Shown in pieces: positions 37,396-51,318 of a stretch of 64,000 nt of DNA. Under the pieces are notes generated by a model. That model had not been told where the DNA came from. It ran no database searches and was given only the letters and a program-made list of their open reading frames with translations. The stretch lies in the NCBI GenBank assembly GCA_014898425.1, contig RCSZ01000011.1, forward strand, positions 1,300,501 through 1,364,500, written 5' to 3'. The position numbers and the translations under genes were made by a program. The first letter of the stretch is position 1. Each line of letters begins with the position of its first letter. The stretch is from Botryotinia globosa. Lineage: Eukaryota; Ascomycota; Leotiomycetes; Helotiales; Sclerotiniaceae.

Positions 37396-37852
37396 CTTGA
37401 TAGTTTGAGTGGTGGAATAAGGAAATAGAAGGAACTTATTGAGAAAATATGAACGGAGATGTTGGATTATAAGATTGGAAATGAAAAGGGCGTTTGAAGG
37501 TATGAGATGACGAGATACCTAGGTAGATGGCTTGTGAAATAGGGATATGGCTATCTCAATACCTCGGTAGTATGGGGAATCCTTGGGCCGATGATTTAAT
37601 AAGCCGAAGTCTAGTTTTAAGGCACTCATGACAACATCATTGCTGGTAGAAGGCGAGTCACGTTTTTGAAACTTTATTATTAGGCTAGAATTATTATCAA
37701 GATAGCTGGAGAACTACCTAGTATTTACTGATAACTACCTATCTTTTTCACGTTCTTCTTGTCATGTCGAAACTTTGAATTACATCCGACTTCATCTCAT
37801 CTTCTACCCCTATAAGGTTCCCCCTTTTAGAACAATTGAAGCACATTCCGAG
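37396..37852. promoter_or_regulatory. Divergent promoter PEX11 / Fpg
   Basis: These 457 bp separate the two start codons and must hold both promoters. It is AT-rich around 37670-37750 and ends in a pyrimidine-rich leader before the Fpg ATG. No specific factor site is evident. Confidence 0.5.
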
Positions 37853-39375
37853 ATGCCCGAAATCGCGGAGGGTAAAACTACCAGCTCATCTCCATCATCA
37901 GCTGCTATGAAATACTGACTTAACCTTACAGTTGCGCGAGCTGTGCACTATATTCGGAAAAATCTTGTTGGCAAAACATTGGCGGTCGTGAACGCTCAAG
38001 ATGACGCCAATGTCTTTGGAAAGGTCGGAACAAGTGCTGCAAAATTCCAAAAGGCATTGACTGGTAAGAAGGTTGAGAGTGCTGGACAGCAAGGGAAATA
38101 TTTCTGGTTGGGCTATTCTTGACGCTTCAAGAATCAATGCTAAATCGCTGTGACAGGATGATCATGTCCTCGCCACCACATCCAGTGTTCCACTTTGGCA
38201 TGACAGGTATGATAATAGTTGAAGTTAACTCTTGACAAGTGCTGAACAATTCAGGATGGTTTCATATTCGAGGGCAAGGCTCTTACTATTATAGATCGAA
38301 AAATGAGGACGAAAAGGAAGTCTGGCCACCGAAGTTCTCGAAATTTTCACTGCAAACAGCTGGAGAACCAAAGGTGGAGGCTGCATTCACAGATTCACGT
38401 AGATTTTCAAGGATTCGACTAGTAAATTGTGTCGCTGAAGCCATTCGAGACACGTCCCCACTCAAAGAGAACGGTCCAGACCCTGTCATAGATAAAGACA
38501 TCTTGACAGCTGAGTGGCTCGAACAAAAATTGAACAAGAAGCAGGTGCCAATAAAGGCATTATTACTTGACCAGGCGAATATCAGTGGAATTGGAAATTG
38601 GGTCGGGTCAGTGAATCTTATATTTACCCCAACCTAATTATTCGACTCCGAACTTTCCAGCCTGCCATTATTATTTCACTACCGGTTACTCAATTCACCC
38701 TCGACGTTCAATCACGCTAACATCACTTGAAGCGATGAAATACTGTACAATGCACGACTTCATCCTGAACAATATAGTAACACGTTTAGCTCCGAAGAGA
38801 TCAAGCGATTGCATACTTCAATGATGTCCATTTGTCAAACAGCAGTAGACCTGTTGGCAGACTCGTCAAAATTTCCCGATGACTGGATGTTCAAGCATCG
38901 ATGGGGGAAGGGGAAGAAAGATGGCCCAACGGCATTACCAAACGGGGAGAAAATCACCTTTCTCACCGTTGGGGGAAGAACTTCTTGTGTGGTGCCAAGT
39001 ATACAGAAGAAAACAGGTGCCGTTGCTGGTGATATGAAGAAGAGAAGTACGTCGAGTGAAAGTGATGATGTCAAGGATGTTCCAGTGAACAAGCAAAGCC
39101 CGAGGAAGAGGAAGATTGCCGTGGCATCCACGAAATCAGGAGAAACCGATGAAGATATCAAGAAGCGCAAGAAAGTGAAAGCCAGATCTCAAAAACCGAC
39201 TCGGGTGAAAGAGGAGATTCTAGATGATAATGCGGGGCTCATTTCCACAGAAGCAAGCAAGCTGACTAAGGGAAAGACGTCGAAATCTACCGAATCAAAA
39301 GCCACGGAAGATATTGCAATGATTCAACCGAGACGCAGATCGGGCCGTCGGGCAAAGCCTATTGTATCCCTTTGA
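37853..39375 (+). CDS. Formamidopyrimidine-DNA glycosylase (Fpg/MutM family, fungal type)
   Basis: Five exons: 37853-37871, 37932-38106, 38157-38206, 38255-38606 and 38733-39375, giving 412 residues. The N-terminus MPEIAEVARAVHYI supplies the catalytic Pro2/Glu3 of the Fpg fold; the first exon is only 19 bp. Other landmarks are GKYFW, HFGMTGWFHIRG and the helix-two-turn-helix segment LLDQANISGIGNWVGDEILYNARLHP. No Cys4 zinc finger follows, as in plant and fungal zincless Fpg. The last 120 residues are Lys/Arg/Ser-rich and end in RRRSGRRAKP, a likely nuclear and DNA-binding tail. The enzyme removes oxidised purines and further hydantoin lesions in base-excision repair. The second donor, GTTGGG, is atypical but is required by the frame. 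Confidence 0.92.
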
Positions 39376-40609
39376 AGTGAGGATAATGTACCATACCGAA
39401 CGACTCATTTGTTCTTCAATTGTATTAAATATGGGGGGGGGGGGGGGGGGGTTATATCTTCATGTACGAATGTTTACCCGATTTTGTCTACTTCTCTATA
39501 CCATAAATGACTGCTTACCTCGATGTTTGTTCACGGGTATCTCAAATTCGCAAGCTTAATGTGTCTGGAATGGGTGGCGTCTGGCTCTAGACAACAAGAA
39601 TAACAGTACAAGAATTCTTCGTTCCTTGAAACGGCAAATTAACCATTTAATATTCTATTCGCTAGGGGGTATTGCCAATGCATTGGCATCCATCACAGAT
39701 TCACATCACTAGTCGAGTGTGGAGTGTGAGCTTGTAGTCAGAAAGTTTCCACTCGGATGTTCGCAGGAGCCGCTGAACCCCGTACCCATAAGGAATGAGC
39801 GCTTGGGTCGGCAGCTATGTACATAAAGCTCAGCAGCGTATTCGGATTTTGGACTTGGCACTCTTAGTTGTGACTTATGAGATAAGCGTCGATGAGGCTG
39901 AATATGACTGGACCAGGTTCAATAGATCAGCTTTGAACATGAAGCATGGCCACATAATAAAGTGGATGTTGGATATTGAAAACAAGCTAAGGAGTAAATT
40001 TCTGGGTTTCCTGTCAGTGCCACAAATGGGTGTGAGAATAGCAAGCGAATCAAATTCTATCATTCGGAATACGGGAACTTTTCTAGCCGTAATCCATTTC
40101 ATACGGTGAGCATTTAATCCCACCCCTCTTATTTTGATTCACTTACGAGACTATCCATCTTCCTAGCTGAAGCCTCTTTCGTATATACGAGCTCGAAACG
40201 AGTTTGCCTTTCCAAAAGATTAACCATGCGGAGGTTAGCAGCTTCGAAACCTCCTAAAGTCTCCTGAGAATCCTCAGACTTTCTTCTGTTCTCCATAATT
40301 TCGTTCCTTAATATACGAAAGTACTATTTCATCCTACGTGGTCATTGTCATTGGCTGTACTCGGAAGAAGCTTACTCCTCTCCACGGCGGATGTACAGTG
40401 GAATTGATGATTTTAAGATATCCAAGCTTTCTACGTACCTTAAATTTAAAGAACTCCTATCTCACTCCTGTCACACTTTTTGGAGCAGTTTGTTACTTTA
40501 CAGTGAAAGAATTTCTTCTTCACATCTCTTACACCCAGGGATATTTAACAATTTCTTCTTAATTTCTTAATTTTATTTAGATTTAGTGTTGATCAAACAG
40601 GAATACAGT
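39376..40609. other. Intergenic region: Fpg 3' end and ABC-transporter promoter
   Basis: It contains the 19-base poly-G run at 39433-39451 and an AT-rich leader before 40610. Frames at 39795-40123 occur on both strands and show no domain. No gene is supported. Confidence 0.5.
39433..39451. repeat. Poly(G) run of 19
   Basis: Nineteen consecutive G about 60 bp after the Fpg stop codon. A second run of 15 G occurs at 59925-59939. Confidence 0.9.
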
Positions 40610-43600
40610 ATGGCCACTTCGGCACCTTTTGGGGTTCTACCTCAAAGTGAGGCTGTTGCTGAGAAAGTGGAGGAGGTCGTTGACGAAAAGACATACCAAA
40701 ATATCGGTCATAAACGGAAAGAAAGTGATTCGGAATCTTCGACTTTGGACTCCACGAGAGAAAGGGAAGATGCCACCATTCGAACACTTGCAAGGCAAAT
40801 CACACAAAAGTCGATGGAAGGGAACCAAGATCACAACGTCAACCCATTCCTTGGATCAGATGACCCTAAACTCGATCCATCATCAGAAAAGTTCAGTTCT
40901 AGAGCATGGACAAAACATCTTGTCCACCTTCAATCTCGAGATCCAGAGAGATATCCCAACAGGACAGCAGGAGTCGCTTATAAGAATTTAAATGCTCATG
41001 GATTTGGTGAACCAACCGATTACCAAAAGACTTTTGGTAATTACCCACTGGAAATCATCGGTATGGGCAAAAGGGCTCTTGGGCTCAGTAAACCTACCAA
41101 GATTCAGATTCTGAGAGACTTTGACGGACTTATCAGAAGTGGAGAAATGCTTGTCGTGCTTGGTCGACCTGGATCTGGATGTTCAACTTTACTCAAGACA
41201 ATCTCTGGAGAGACTTCCGGATTCTTCGTTGATAGCAACACATACATCAACTACCAGGGAATACCAATGGAGACCATGCATAACGATTTCAGGGGGGAGT
41301 GCATATACCAAGCAGAAGTTGATGTACATTTTCCTCAATTAACTGTAGCACAGACATTAGGATTTGCGGCCAAGGCTAAAGCTCCTCGAAATCGCATACC
41401 TGGTGTTACACGGGAACAATATGCAGACCATCTTCGAGATGTCACCATGGCAACTTTTGGGCTCTCCCATACTTTCAACACAAAAGTTGGCAATGATTTC
41501 ATTCGAGGGGTGAGTGGCGGTGAGAGAAAACGTGTCAGTATCGCGGAAGCTGCTGTGGGTGGAAGTCCTCTTCAATGTTGGGATAATAGCACAAGAGGTT
41601 TAGATTCTGCGACTGCCTTGGAATTCGTGAAGACTCTTAGAAATTCTACCGAATTGACTGGGTCCACAGCGGTTGTAGCCATTTACCAGGCCTCTCAGTC
41701 AATCTATGATCTTTTCGATAAAGTGGCTGTACTATACGAAGGAAGGCAAATATACTTTGGTGACATTCACGCGGCGAAGACATTCTTCGTCAATTTAGGA
41801 TTTGAATGCCCAGCTCGACAAACAACCGCAGACTTTCTGACTTCAATCACATCTCCAGCAGAGAGAATTGTTCGACCTGGCTTCCAAGGCAAGACTCCAT
41901 ACACTCCGGATGAATTCGCTGCAGTTTGGCAAAAGAGCGAGGATAGAGCACAACTACTCCGGGAGATCGATCAATTCGATGCGGAATTCCCCATTGGTGG
42001 ACAAGCCCTTGACGACTTTAAGCATTCGAGGAAGGCAGCTCAGGCCAAGGGTCAGCGTATTAAGAGCCCATATACTATTTCACTTTCTATGCAGATCAAG
42101 TTATGCGTGGAGCGTGGATTTCAAAGACTGCGGGGCGACATGTCTCTTCTCTTGACAGGTCTTATAGGTACGTCGTAGCTCATAAATATGTACTGACCCA
42201 TTCACTGACATTAAACTTCAGGTCAAAGTATGATGGCTTTAATCATTGGCAGTGTTTTCTATAATCTTACAGACGATACCAACAGTCTATATAGCAGAGG
42301 TGCCCTCCTGTTCTTTTCTATCTTGATGGCAGCATTCCAGAGCGCACTGGAAATCCTTACTCTTTACGCGCAAAGACCAATCGTTGAGAAGCATACCAAA
42401 TACGCTTTCTATCATCCAGTGGCAGAAGCTTGCGGTTCCATGTTGTGCGATATACCGAATAAAGTATTCTCGACTATCTTCTTCGATCTTGCTCTTTACT
42501 TCATGACAAACTTGCGAAGAGAGCCAGGGCATTTCTTTGTGTTCTTTCTCTTCACCTTTTTGTGCACTTTGACAATGTCTATGTACTTCCGGTCTATCGC
42601 TTCACTATCGCGAAGTTTGTCAGAGGTTCGTATTTATCCCTGTGCATGTTACACTGTTCAAGGTACTGACAAAAATAGGCAATGGCACCAGCTGCCATCT
42701 TCATCCTTGCCATCGTCACTTATACTGGATTTGCGGTCCCAATCAGAGATATGCATCCATGGTTCAGGTGGATCAACTATCTTGACCCAGTTAGTTATGG
42801 ATTTGAAGCTTTGATGATCAATGAATTCCATGGCCGAAAGATCCCCTGCTCGGTATTTATACCTTCCGGTGGCAACTACGCAAACGTCGGCGCGGATGAG
42901 AGAATCTGTTCTACCACTGGTGCCGCAGCTGGTGCAAATTACGTTGATGGTGATAGATATCTCGAAGTCAATTATGGTTACACCCATTCCCATCTCTGGA
43001 GGTGAGTACTCAAATTCAGACTCGTTTTCGAGACTCTAGCTAAAGTTTTTGGTAGGAACCTTGGTGTCATGATTGCCTTCATGTTTTTGGGTCTCTTCGT
43101 CTACTTGAGCGCAAGCGAATTCATATCTGCAAAAAAGTCCAAAGGAGAAGTCCTTCTATTCCGTCGTGGTCGCATACCTTACGTTTCGAAGACATCTGAT
43201 GAAGAAGCAAAGATGGATGATCGAATGACTGCTGCGACTGTCACCAGAACAAAGACGGTTCCAGATGCACCACCCAGTATTCAGAAGCAAACTGCCATAT
43301 TCCATTGGGACGATGTTCATTATGATATCAAGATCAAGGGTGAGCCTAGGAAACTACTAGATGGAGTTGACGGATGGGTCAAACCTGGAACATTGACTGC
43401 TCTTATGGTAAGCTCTTTCATCGTTCAATCCCCGCGTGATCTATCTAATCGAATTCTCTTAGGGTGTCTCGGGTGCGGGAAAGACCACTCTTCTCGACGT
43501 CCTTGCCTCGCGTGTAACAATGGGAGTTGTCACGGGACAAATGCTCGTAGATGGACGACAAAGAGATATTGGTTTCCAAAGAAAGACAGGTTATGTACAG

Positions 43601-45495
43601 CAACAGGATCTTCACTTGGCTACATCTACTGTTAGAGAGGCACTAGCTTTCAGTGCCGTTCTTCGTCAACCCAAAGCCACTCCACATGCCGAAAAGATTG
43701 CCTACGTTGATGAAGTTATCAAAGTTTTGGAGATGGAAGAATACGCCGATGCCATTGTCGGTGTTCCAGGTGAAGGTACATACTCGTCTCCATTTGCACT
43801 TGCTTTTTGGTATTTAGTCTTACATTTCATTCAGGTCTTAATGTCGAACAACGGAAACGCCTTACGATTGGTGTGGAGCTTGCAGCAAAACCGGCCCTTC
43901 TTCTATTCCTTGATGAACCTACTTCTGGTTTAGACTCTCAAACAGCCTGGTCTATCTGTGCGTTGCTACGTAAGCTCGCAGACAACGGTCAAGCTATTCT
44001 CTGCACAATCCATCAACCTTCCGCCATTCTTTTCCAAGAGTTTGATCGTCTCTTGTTCTTGGCTAGAGGTGGAAAGACTGTATACTTTGGCGAGATTGGC
44101 GAGCATTCCAAGGTATTGACTAATTATTTTGAACGCAATGGTGCTCCTCCTTGTGGAGATCTAGCTAACCCTGCAGAATGGATGCTTGACGGTAAGATTA
44201 ATCTTTGCATGGCGTTATTTTGGCCTTCACTAACATTCAATATAGTCATTGGTGCCTCTCCAGGAGCCACCAATACGATCGACTGGCCTGAAACCTGGAA
44301 GAATTCTCCAGAACGTCAGCAAGTCAAGTCACACCTCGCAGAGTTGAAGAATACACTATCTCAAAAGCAAGTCGAGCATGATCCTACATCATTCAATTCA
44401 TTTGCCGCAGGGTTCGGAACCCAAATGCGGGTAGTGCTTGTTCGAGTATTTCAACAATATTGGCGTACCCCTCCCTATCTTTACTCCAAAACTGCGCTCT
44501 GTCTATGTGTTGTAAGTCATCTCCTCTACTGACCCCAATGAAATCACGCGATTAACAATTAATAGGGTCTCTTCCTCGGATTTTCTTTCTATGATACCAA
44601 AACATCTCTTCAAGGAATGCAAAACCAACTTTTCGCCATCTTCATGCTGCTCACTGTCTTTGGTAACCTTGTTCAACAAATTCTACCTCACTTCGTCACT
44701 CAACGTTCCCTTTACGAAGTTCGCGAACGCCCCTCCAAAACGTACTCTTGGAAAGTCTTCATCCTCTCTAACATCATCGTTGAACTTCCATGGAATACAC
44801 TTATGGCTGTCATCATTTTCGTTACATGGTACTACCCCATTGGTCTCTACCGCAACGCTGAAATGACCGATGCTATTAATGAGCGCAGCGGTCTCATGTT
44901 CGCTTTCATCTGGGCATTCCTAATGTTCACGTCTACCTTTGCCGATTTCATTATTGCCGGCGTGGATACTGCCGAAAACGCTGGAAACATAGCCAATCTC
45001 ATGTTCTCTCTCTGTCTCATTTTCTGCGGTGTCCTCGCTACTCCTACTGCTCTCCCTGGATTCTGGATTTTCATGTATCGCGTCTCACCTTTCACGTATC
45101 TCGTTTCGGGAATGATGTCCACGGGTCTCGCTAATACAGAAGTGGTTTGCGATGCTATCGAATATCTTCATTTCAATCCTCCCTCTTCTCGAACATGTGG
45201 AGACTACCTTGGTCCATATATGAGCGTCGCGGGTGGATATCTGAACAACCCTGAAGCAATGACGGACTGTGAGTTCTGCAGTATCAAAGATACGAATGTG
45301 TTCTTGGCGGCAGTAAACAGTCATTACAGCGATGTGTGGAGAAACTGGGGTTTGTTATGGGTGTATATTTTATTCAATATCGCGGGCGCTATTGCTATGT
45401 ATTGGTTGGTCAGAGTACCCAAAGGTGCTAGCCAGGGAGAAGATAATGAAAAGAGTGAGAAAAAGAGCTGGTTCTCAAAGAAGGCGGATGCTTAG
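40610..45495 (+). CDS. Pdr-type (ABCG full-length) multidrug ABC transporter
   Basis: Eight exons: 40610-42167, 42222-42625, 42679-43001, 43056-43407, 43463-43775, 43835-44191, 44246-44511 and 44566-45495, giving 1,500 residues in the reverse (NBD-TMD)x2 order. NBD1 has the Cys-type Walker [10 protein letters not shown] (residues 185-193), signature [13 protein letters not shown] and the degenerate Walker [16 protein letters not shown]2 has the canonical Walker [12 protein letters not shown], the modified signature [12 protein letters not shown] and Walker [16 protein letters not shown]. This asymmetry is diagnostic of Pdr/Cdr pumps. Each half is followed by about six membrane segments, and the PDR-CDR linker follows TMD1. 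Such pumps export azoles and plant defence compounds at the plasma membrane. Length and layout fit Botrytis BcatrD-like transporters, but I cannot prove orthology. Confidence 0.95.
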
Positions 45496-46530
45496 ATGAG
45501 CGGTTTGCAAATGCGGGTTAGAATTGTCGTTTGAGTGGTCTATTTTCTGGGATTTTTTATTGAATGCAACGAATGCATGAAACAGCGATGTTTAGACGAT
45601 TAGATACCTTTCTTGTGGAAACGCATTTTATTTGCGTGGTTGAAGTTTTAGAAGGGGAAGACATGATTATTATGTCGTACGTATTATATCTTATGAGTAT
45701 TTTTAATGCGTCCGTTAGCTTTAGAACTAGATGAGAGTATCTGCTATTAACAGTAGGTACCGAATGGATCATTTTATTTCTGAGTTGTCTGTTTATTGTG
45801 CTGAGAGTGCTAGGATGGGATATTGAAATCGAGGTGATACTTCGATGTTGAGCTCATAGATCAATCAAAGCCAGTAATCGACATCATTGGACAGGAAAAG
45901 TCAATTCTACAAGTATCTTGAGATATGTTTAGTAATTATGGGGACATCTCTTTTTTACTATTCGGTGAGATCCTGTAGCTACCCAATTCAAATCCTTATA
46001 GCAATCATCAATCATTGAGGTAGGTTGTAAATTTATTGATGCTCTACTATAATCACATGACGCAGATTACTTCATTGGGTGTTGAGTTTACGAAATCCAC
46101 TCCGATCAAGCAGACGCTACTTCGTCTAAGGACAAGTTTGAGTACCTATCTAAACACGATGATCTAGAAACGATGTCATTTGCAGCTAGGCCTACTCGAT
46201 ATTGATATTCAAACTAATATTATTCTCTCTGAATATCATACCAGAATTCTCCCAAACAAAATGTAGATCTACATCCATACCACGGTACGATGCACATGAA
46301 TCCACAATCGTGCCGGTAGAAGAGGCGACATGCATACCAATATTCATGGTCCACATCCACAACCCACACATCTCCACAGCTCCTAGAATGTCAGTTCCAT
46401 CGATGAAATGAACAAAAGTACCGTACAACCAACGAGCCAAATCTTTCTCCAAACCACAGATAACCATAAACCCAAAAACGAAACACACGCTCGATGCCAA
46501 AAATGGACTAAATAGAACCCCCAAAAAGAT
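45496..46530. other. Intergenic region
   Basis: It holds the 3' region of the ABC gene. A 110-codon frame at 46192-46524 (minus) ends immediately beside the tRNA and has no ATG near its beginning. No gene is supported. Confidence 0.45.
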
Positions 46531-46602
46531 TGCCTATTACTGGAATCGAACCAATGATCTTAGCATTACAAGTGCTACGCGTTACCACTGCGCCAAACAG
46601 GC
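46531..46602 (-). tRNA. tRNA-Thr (anticodon UGU)
   Basis: A 72-nt cloverleaf without an intron. The acceptor stem GCCUGUU/AAUAGGC has one G-U pair, and the discriminator base is A. The anticodon stem is UAGCA/UGCUA with loop CUUGUAA, giving anticodon UGU (reads ACA, Thr). The T arm is AUUGG-UUCGAUU-CCAGU. Box A (TGGCGCAGTGG) and box B (GGTTCGATTCC) are intact. A T5 run a few bases past the 3' end is the Pol III terminator. Confidence 0.95.
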
Positions 46603-48245
<1,643 letters not shown>

Positions 48246-48814
48246 CTACCCCTCCTCACAAACCCCCGTCCCCTCATCCAACCCACAAGTAATCATCGCA
48301 TCCTCGGCCCCCCCTCCCTCTCCCCAAAATCTCGTCTCTCCTCCCCCCAGCCACAACCTCACCCCCAATCCCCCCTCCCTATGCTCCAACAATCCCCCCA
48401 CCAACGCACCGCCAATCCTCTCTGCCTTCCTCTGCCCGCCCGCCCCATCCTTCGTATGCAAAAACATACAACAGCACTGTTTCCCAAAAGCCGCCGTTCC
48501 CGTTTCCTTGCGCGCGTATGCGCGCCCGCAGACTTTTTTGTTCGCAGAGGGGTCTGCGAGGGGAAATTGACCTTCAGGGGAGATTTTTAGTAATCATTCT
48601 AGAGGGGAAAGAGGAAAGATGAAAACTTACTATCGGCTCGTAATTTGAAACTTCTAGCTAAGCTATCGGAAGCGAATAGTTCCGCTAGATAACTCAGATC
48701 TTTCTTTGTGGTTTTTGAAGCGGGAGCGGGAGCGGGAGTTGGGATTGCGGTGATGGAAAGGGGGATGGAGAGGGAAAAGAGGAGGGTGAGGAGGGAGGTG
48801 GTTGTTATGTGCAT
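48246..48814 (-). CDS. Small secreted Cys-containing protein (effector candidate)
   Basis: Exon 1 is 48814-48631, a 77-bp intron spans 48630-48554 (GTAAGT donor, ACTAAA branch, CGCAG acceptor) and exon 2 is 48553-48246, giving 163 residues. The N-terminus is a strong signal peptide (MHITTTSLLTLLFSLSIPLSITA) followed by a Pro/Ala stretch. The mature part has six cysteines, including a CCC triplet (GKQCCCMFLH), and a Gly-rich middle. There is no membrane segment, GPI signal or known domain. Small size, secretion and Cys content match the usual profile of candidate effectors, but nothing identifies a target. The strongly G-rich coding strand of exon 2 contrasts with the neighbouring genes. It is either a fast-evolving gene or a fortuitous open frame beside the hexamer repeat; the exact frame match across the intron favours a gene. 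Confidence 0.55.
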
Positions 48815-51318
48815 TTTGTGGTGTTGTAATGAGTGATTGATAATGCGGATCTAAAAATCAACGGATTGAGGTGGTGATTTAGTTGTTCTTCGAAGAGAAA
48901 TGCTGAGGATATTGACAATAATCCTCAAGGGCGATAGATATATCTCAATCTGTCCCTTTTTCCTTTTCCTTTTCCTTTTCCTTTTCCTCTTCCTTTTCCT
49001 TTTTCTTCTTCTGCCCTATCCTCGCAACGATCTCTTATCAATCTTCGTATTGTCCAAGTGTATGCGCAGCACGATCAATCACAGCCCAACACCAAACACC
49101 AATGCAAGTCTCGAAATCGCAACTGTTTTCTCACAGATCGACGTCGTAAAATCCTTCACGAGATTCGGATTCGAAACAACAACCCAAGGCAAGAGAGGAA
49201 AGATATAACAATAAAAACTCGCAGACGAAACAAACAGGAGAGGTACAGAAGATTAGCCCAAAGAAAAAACACGAGAAAATTATTAAATGTTCTAGATGAT
49301 CTCGTAATCACCCTCGACCACCCATAATATCACTTACTTCGTACACAAACCTCTCGTATCACCCAAACCCCAGTCAAATTTTTATATGCATGTATATAAA
49401 AATACCTACATCCATACCCAGATATATCCACACTCTGATCCCCTTCCCGAACCAAAAAAGAAAGAAACCCCAATCCAAATTCATTCCATTCCATTCCAAT
49501 TTCCAATTCCCAACCCGAGACAAATCCTAAAGAACAAAAAATTCACAATGCAAGGAACGCTTCGCAACGCGGATATATATGTAAGGATCACCAAATACCT
49601 CGAGAAGGGTAGTTGCTGACCTCATCTTCATCCTCACTGCTGACATATATGCATCACGAGCTTGGATCGATAATCTTCATCTCAGATTCTCAGCCCTTCC
49701 ACACGGAGGTAATGGATGCATGTGAAGATCTCCGACGCTTGTCGTATGTATGTAGAGAAAATATGGGATGTAGAATATATATGTAGCTCGCTCAAATCAT
49801 AAATCATAGCCCATCAAACTCAAGCTCAAATTCAAACTCAGAGGAATAAACAAAACTGCAGACAGATCGATACCTTCATCAATCAACATCTTCACGACCC
49901 TTCTCAATCAACAAACTCAACCCCTATCCATCCCAAATAATCCACACCCCTTTCCCCTTTCCCCTTTCCCCTATCCCCTATCCCCTTCCCAAGAAAAATA
50001 CATTCCCGCACACATCATGGATATTCAAACCCAAGCTCCTACCCATACATAGGTGGTACCTTTACAAACCAGAAAATCATCAAGGGAAAAAAGAAGACAA
50101 CTCACGATCACCACCACGCAATTCTTTGGTCTCTGTCTCGCACCATAAACCCGAAAGTTAAACCTTAGGTGAATACTAATCACGAGATCCCAATTATGGT
50201 CTCCCAAACAATATGAAGACTAGGTACCTAGGTAGGGAGGAAGTATTTATAGATCTCGCACCCAGACAATCTCATCTTAATTACCTAAACGATATTTTAA
50301 TAGATATTAGATACCCAGCCTTACCTACCTATCTACCTACCTACCTACCTACTTACCGTAGCCCCTACGAAAATTTCCGAGCAACCGAAAGAGAAGAATA
50401 TGTGATAGATAAATAGCCATCAAATCGATCAACTCTTTCCACAACCCATTAATAAATACCTAACCTACCTACGTAACCTAAATATCAACACCTACACATA
50501 TCACAACGTCACATCACTCCCTTCCAAATCCGCTTCATCTTATTACAACCTCAACACCCACACCCACACCCACACCAATGCCAACAATACCATCCATACC
50601 TAAACACCAACCTAACGAAGATTACCTACCAAGTCATTCATTCACCACATCGTCTATCTACTGCGTCATCTACAATACAACATCTCCCGTCTGGAAAGCC
50701 CATACCCCAATCCTGAAACGAAATTTCACATTAGAAAATCCCATCATCAGATACTATTTGGTTTCTATTTTCATTTCATTTGCATGTCTTGATTTTTCCT
50801 ACAAGATACTCAAGGGTATATAACTTCTTCAAAAATTCTACCCGCAATGCTCAAGTAACACCCCATCCCATCTCAATCCATTCAACCCCTTACATACGAT
50901 ACCATGCTAGATAGGTAGCCAGTAGATACAAATCGCCACCCGCTCTTCTCCCTACTGCTAAATTCCCACAGCATTGCTGAATCCCAACCTGTCTCATATA
51001 TTTTCTATATATGTACGTCTCCATGTGATAACTCCATATGTAAACTCCATTGCCGCACCCCGATCCATGGAGTAAAAAAGATCCAAAAACGAATGTACGA
51101 ATACATCAAACGCCCGCTATGCACAATTGTATGCCCTTGCCCCGTGTATATATGTACCATTACTCAAATTCGAGTATATGTGCATGCGCCCACCAATTAA
51201 ATGCTTTATTTTATTTTTAACATTGACTTCATACACATATTTACTGTGTTGTTCATAAGATGGCGTTGAAGAACCCATCTTGGGTGTTGATATTCATGGA
51301 ATATCTATGTCGGGTAGT
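48815..51318. other. 2.5-kb intergenic region rich in simple sequence
   Basis: It holds TTTTCC repeats (about 48955-49000), CCCCTTT/CCCCTAT repeats (about 49945-49990) and a short CTAC tract (about 50320-50353). Frames at 49058-49327 and 50578-50823 are low-complexity or lack family resemblance. A short frame at 49549 with a good start context could be a first exon, but nothing downstream supports it. No gene is supported. Confidence 0.4.

Noticed and set aside
46192..46524. 110-codon minus-strand frame beside the tRNA
   Set aside because: It begins without an ATG next to the Pol III terminator; the first ATG leaves a short fragment with no domain, and the plus strand is also open.
49549..49800. 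Possible tiny two-exon gene starting MQGTLRNADIY, loosely like an Sm-fold strand
   Set aside because: The joined product is about 40 residues and lacks the rest of an Sm fold.
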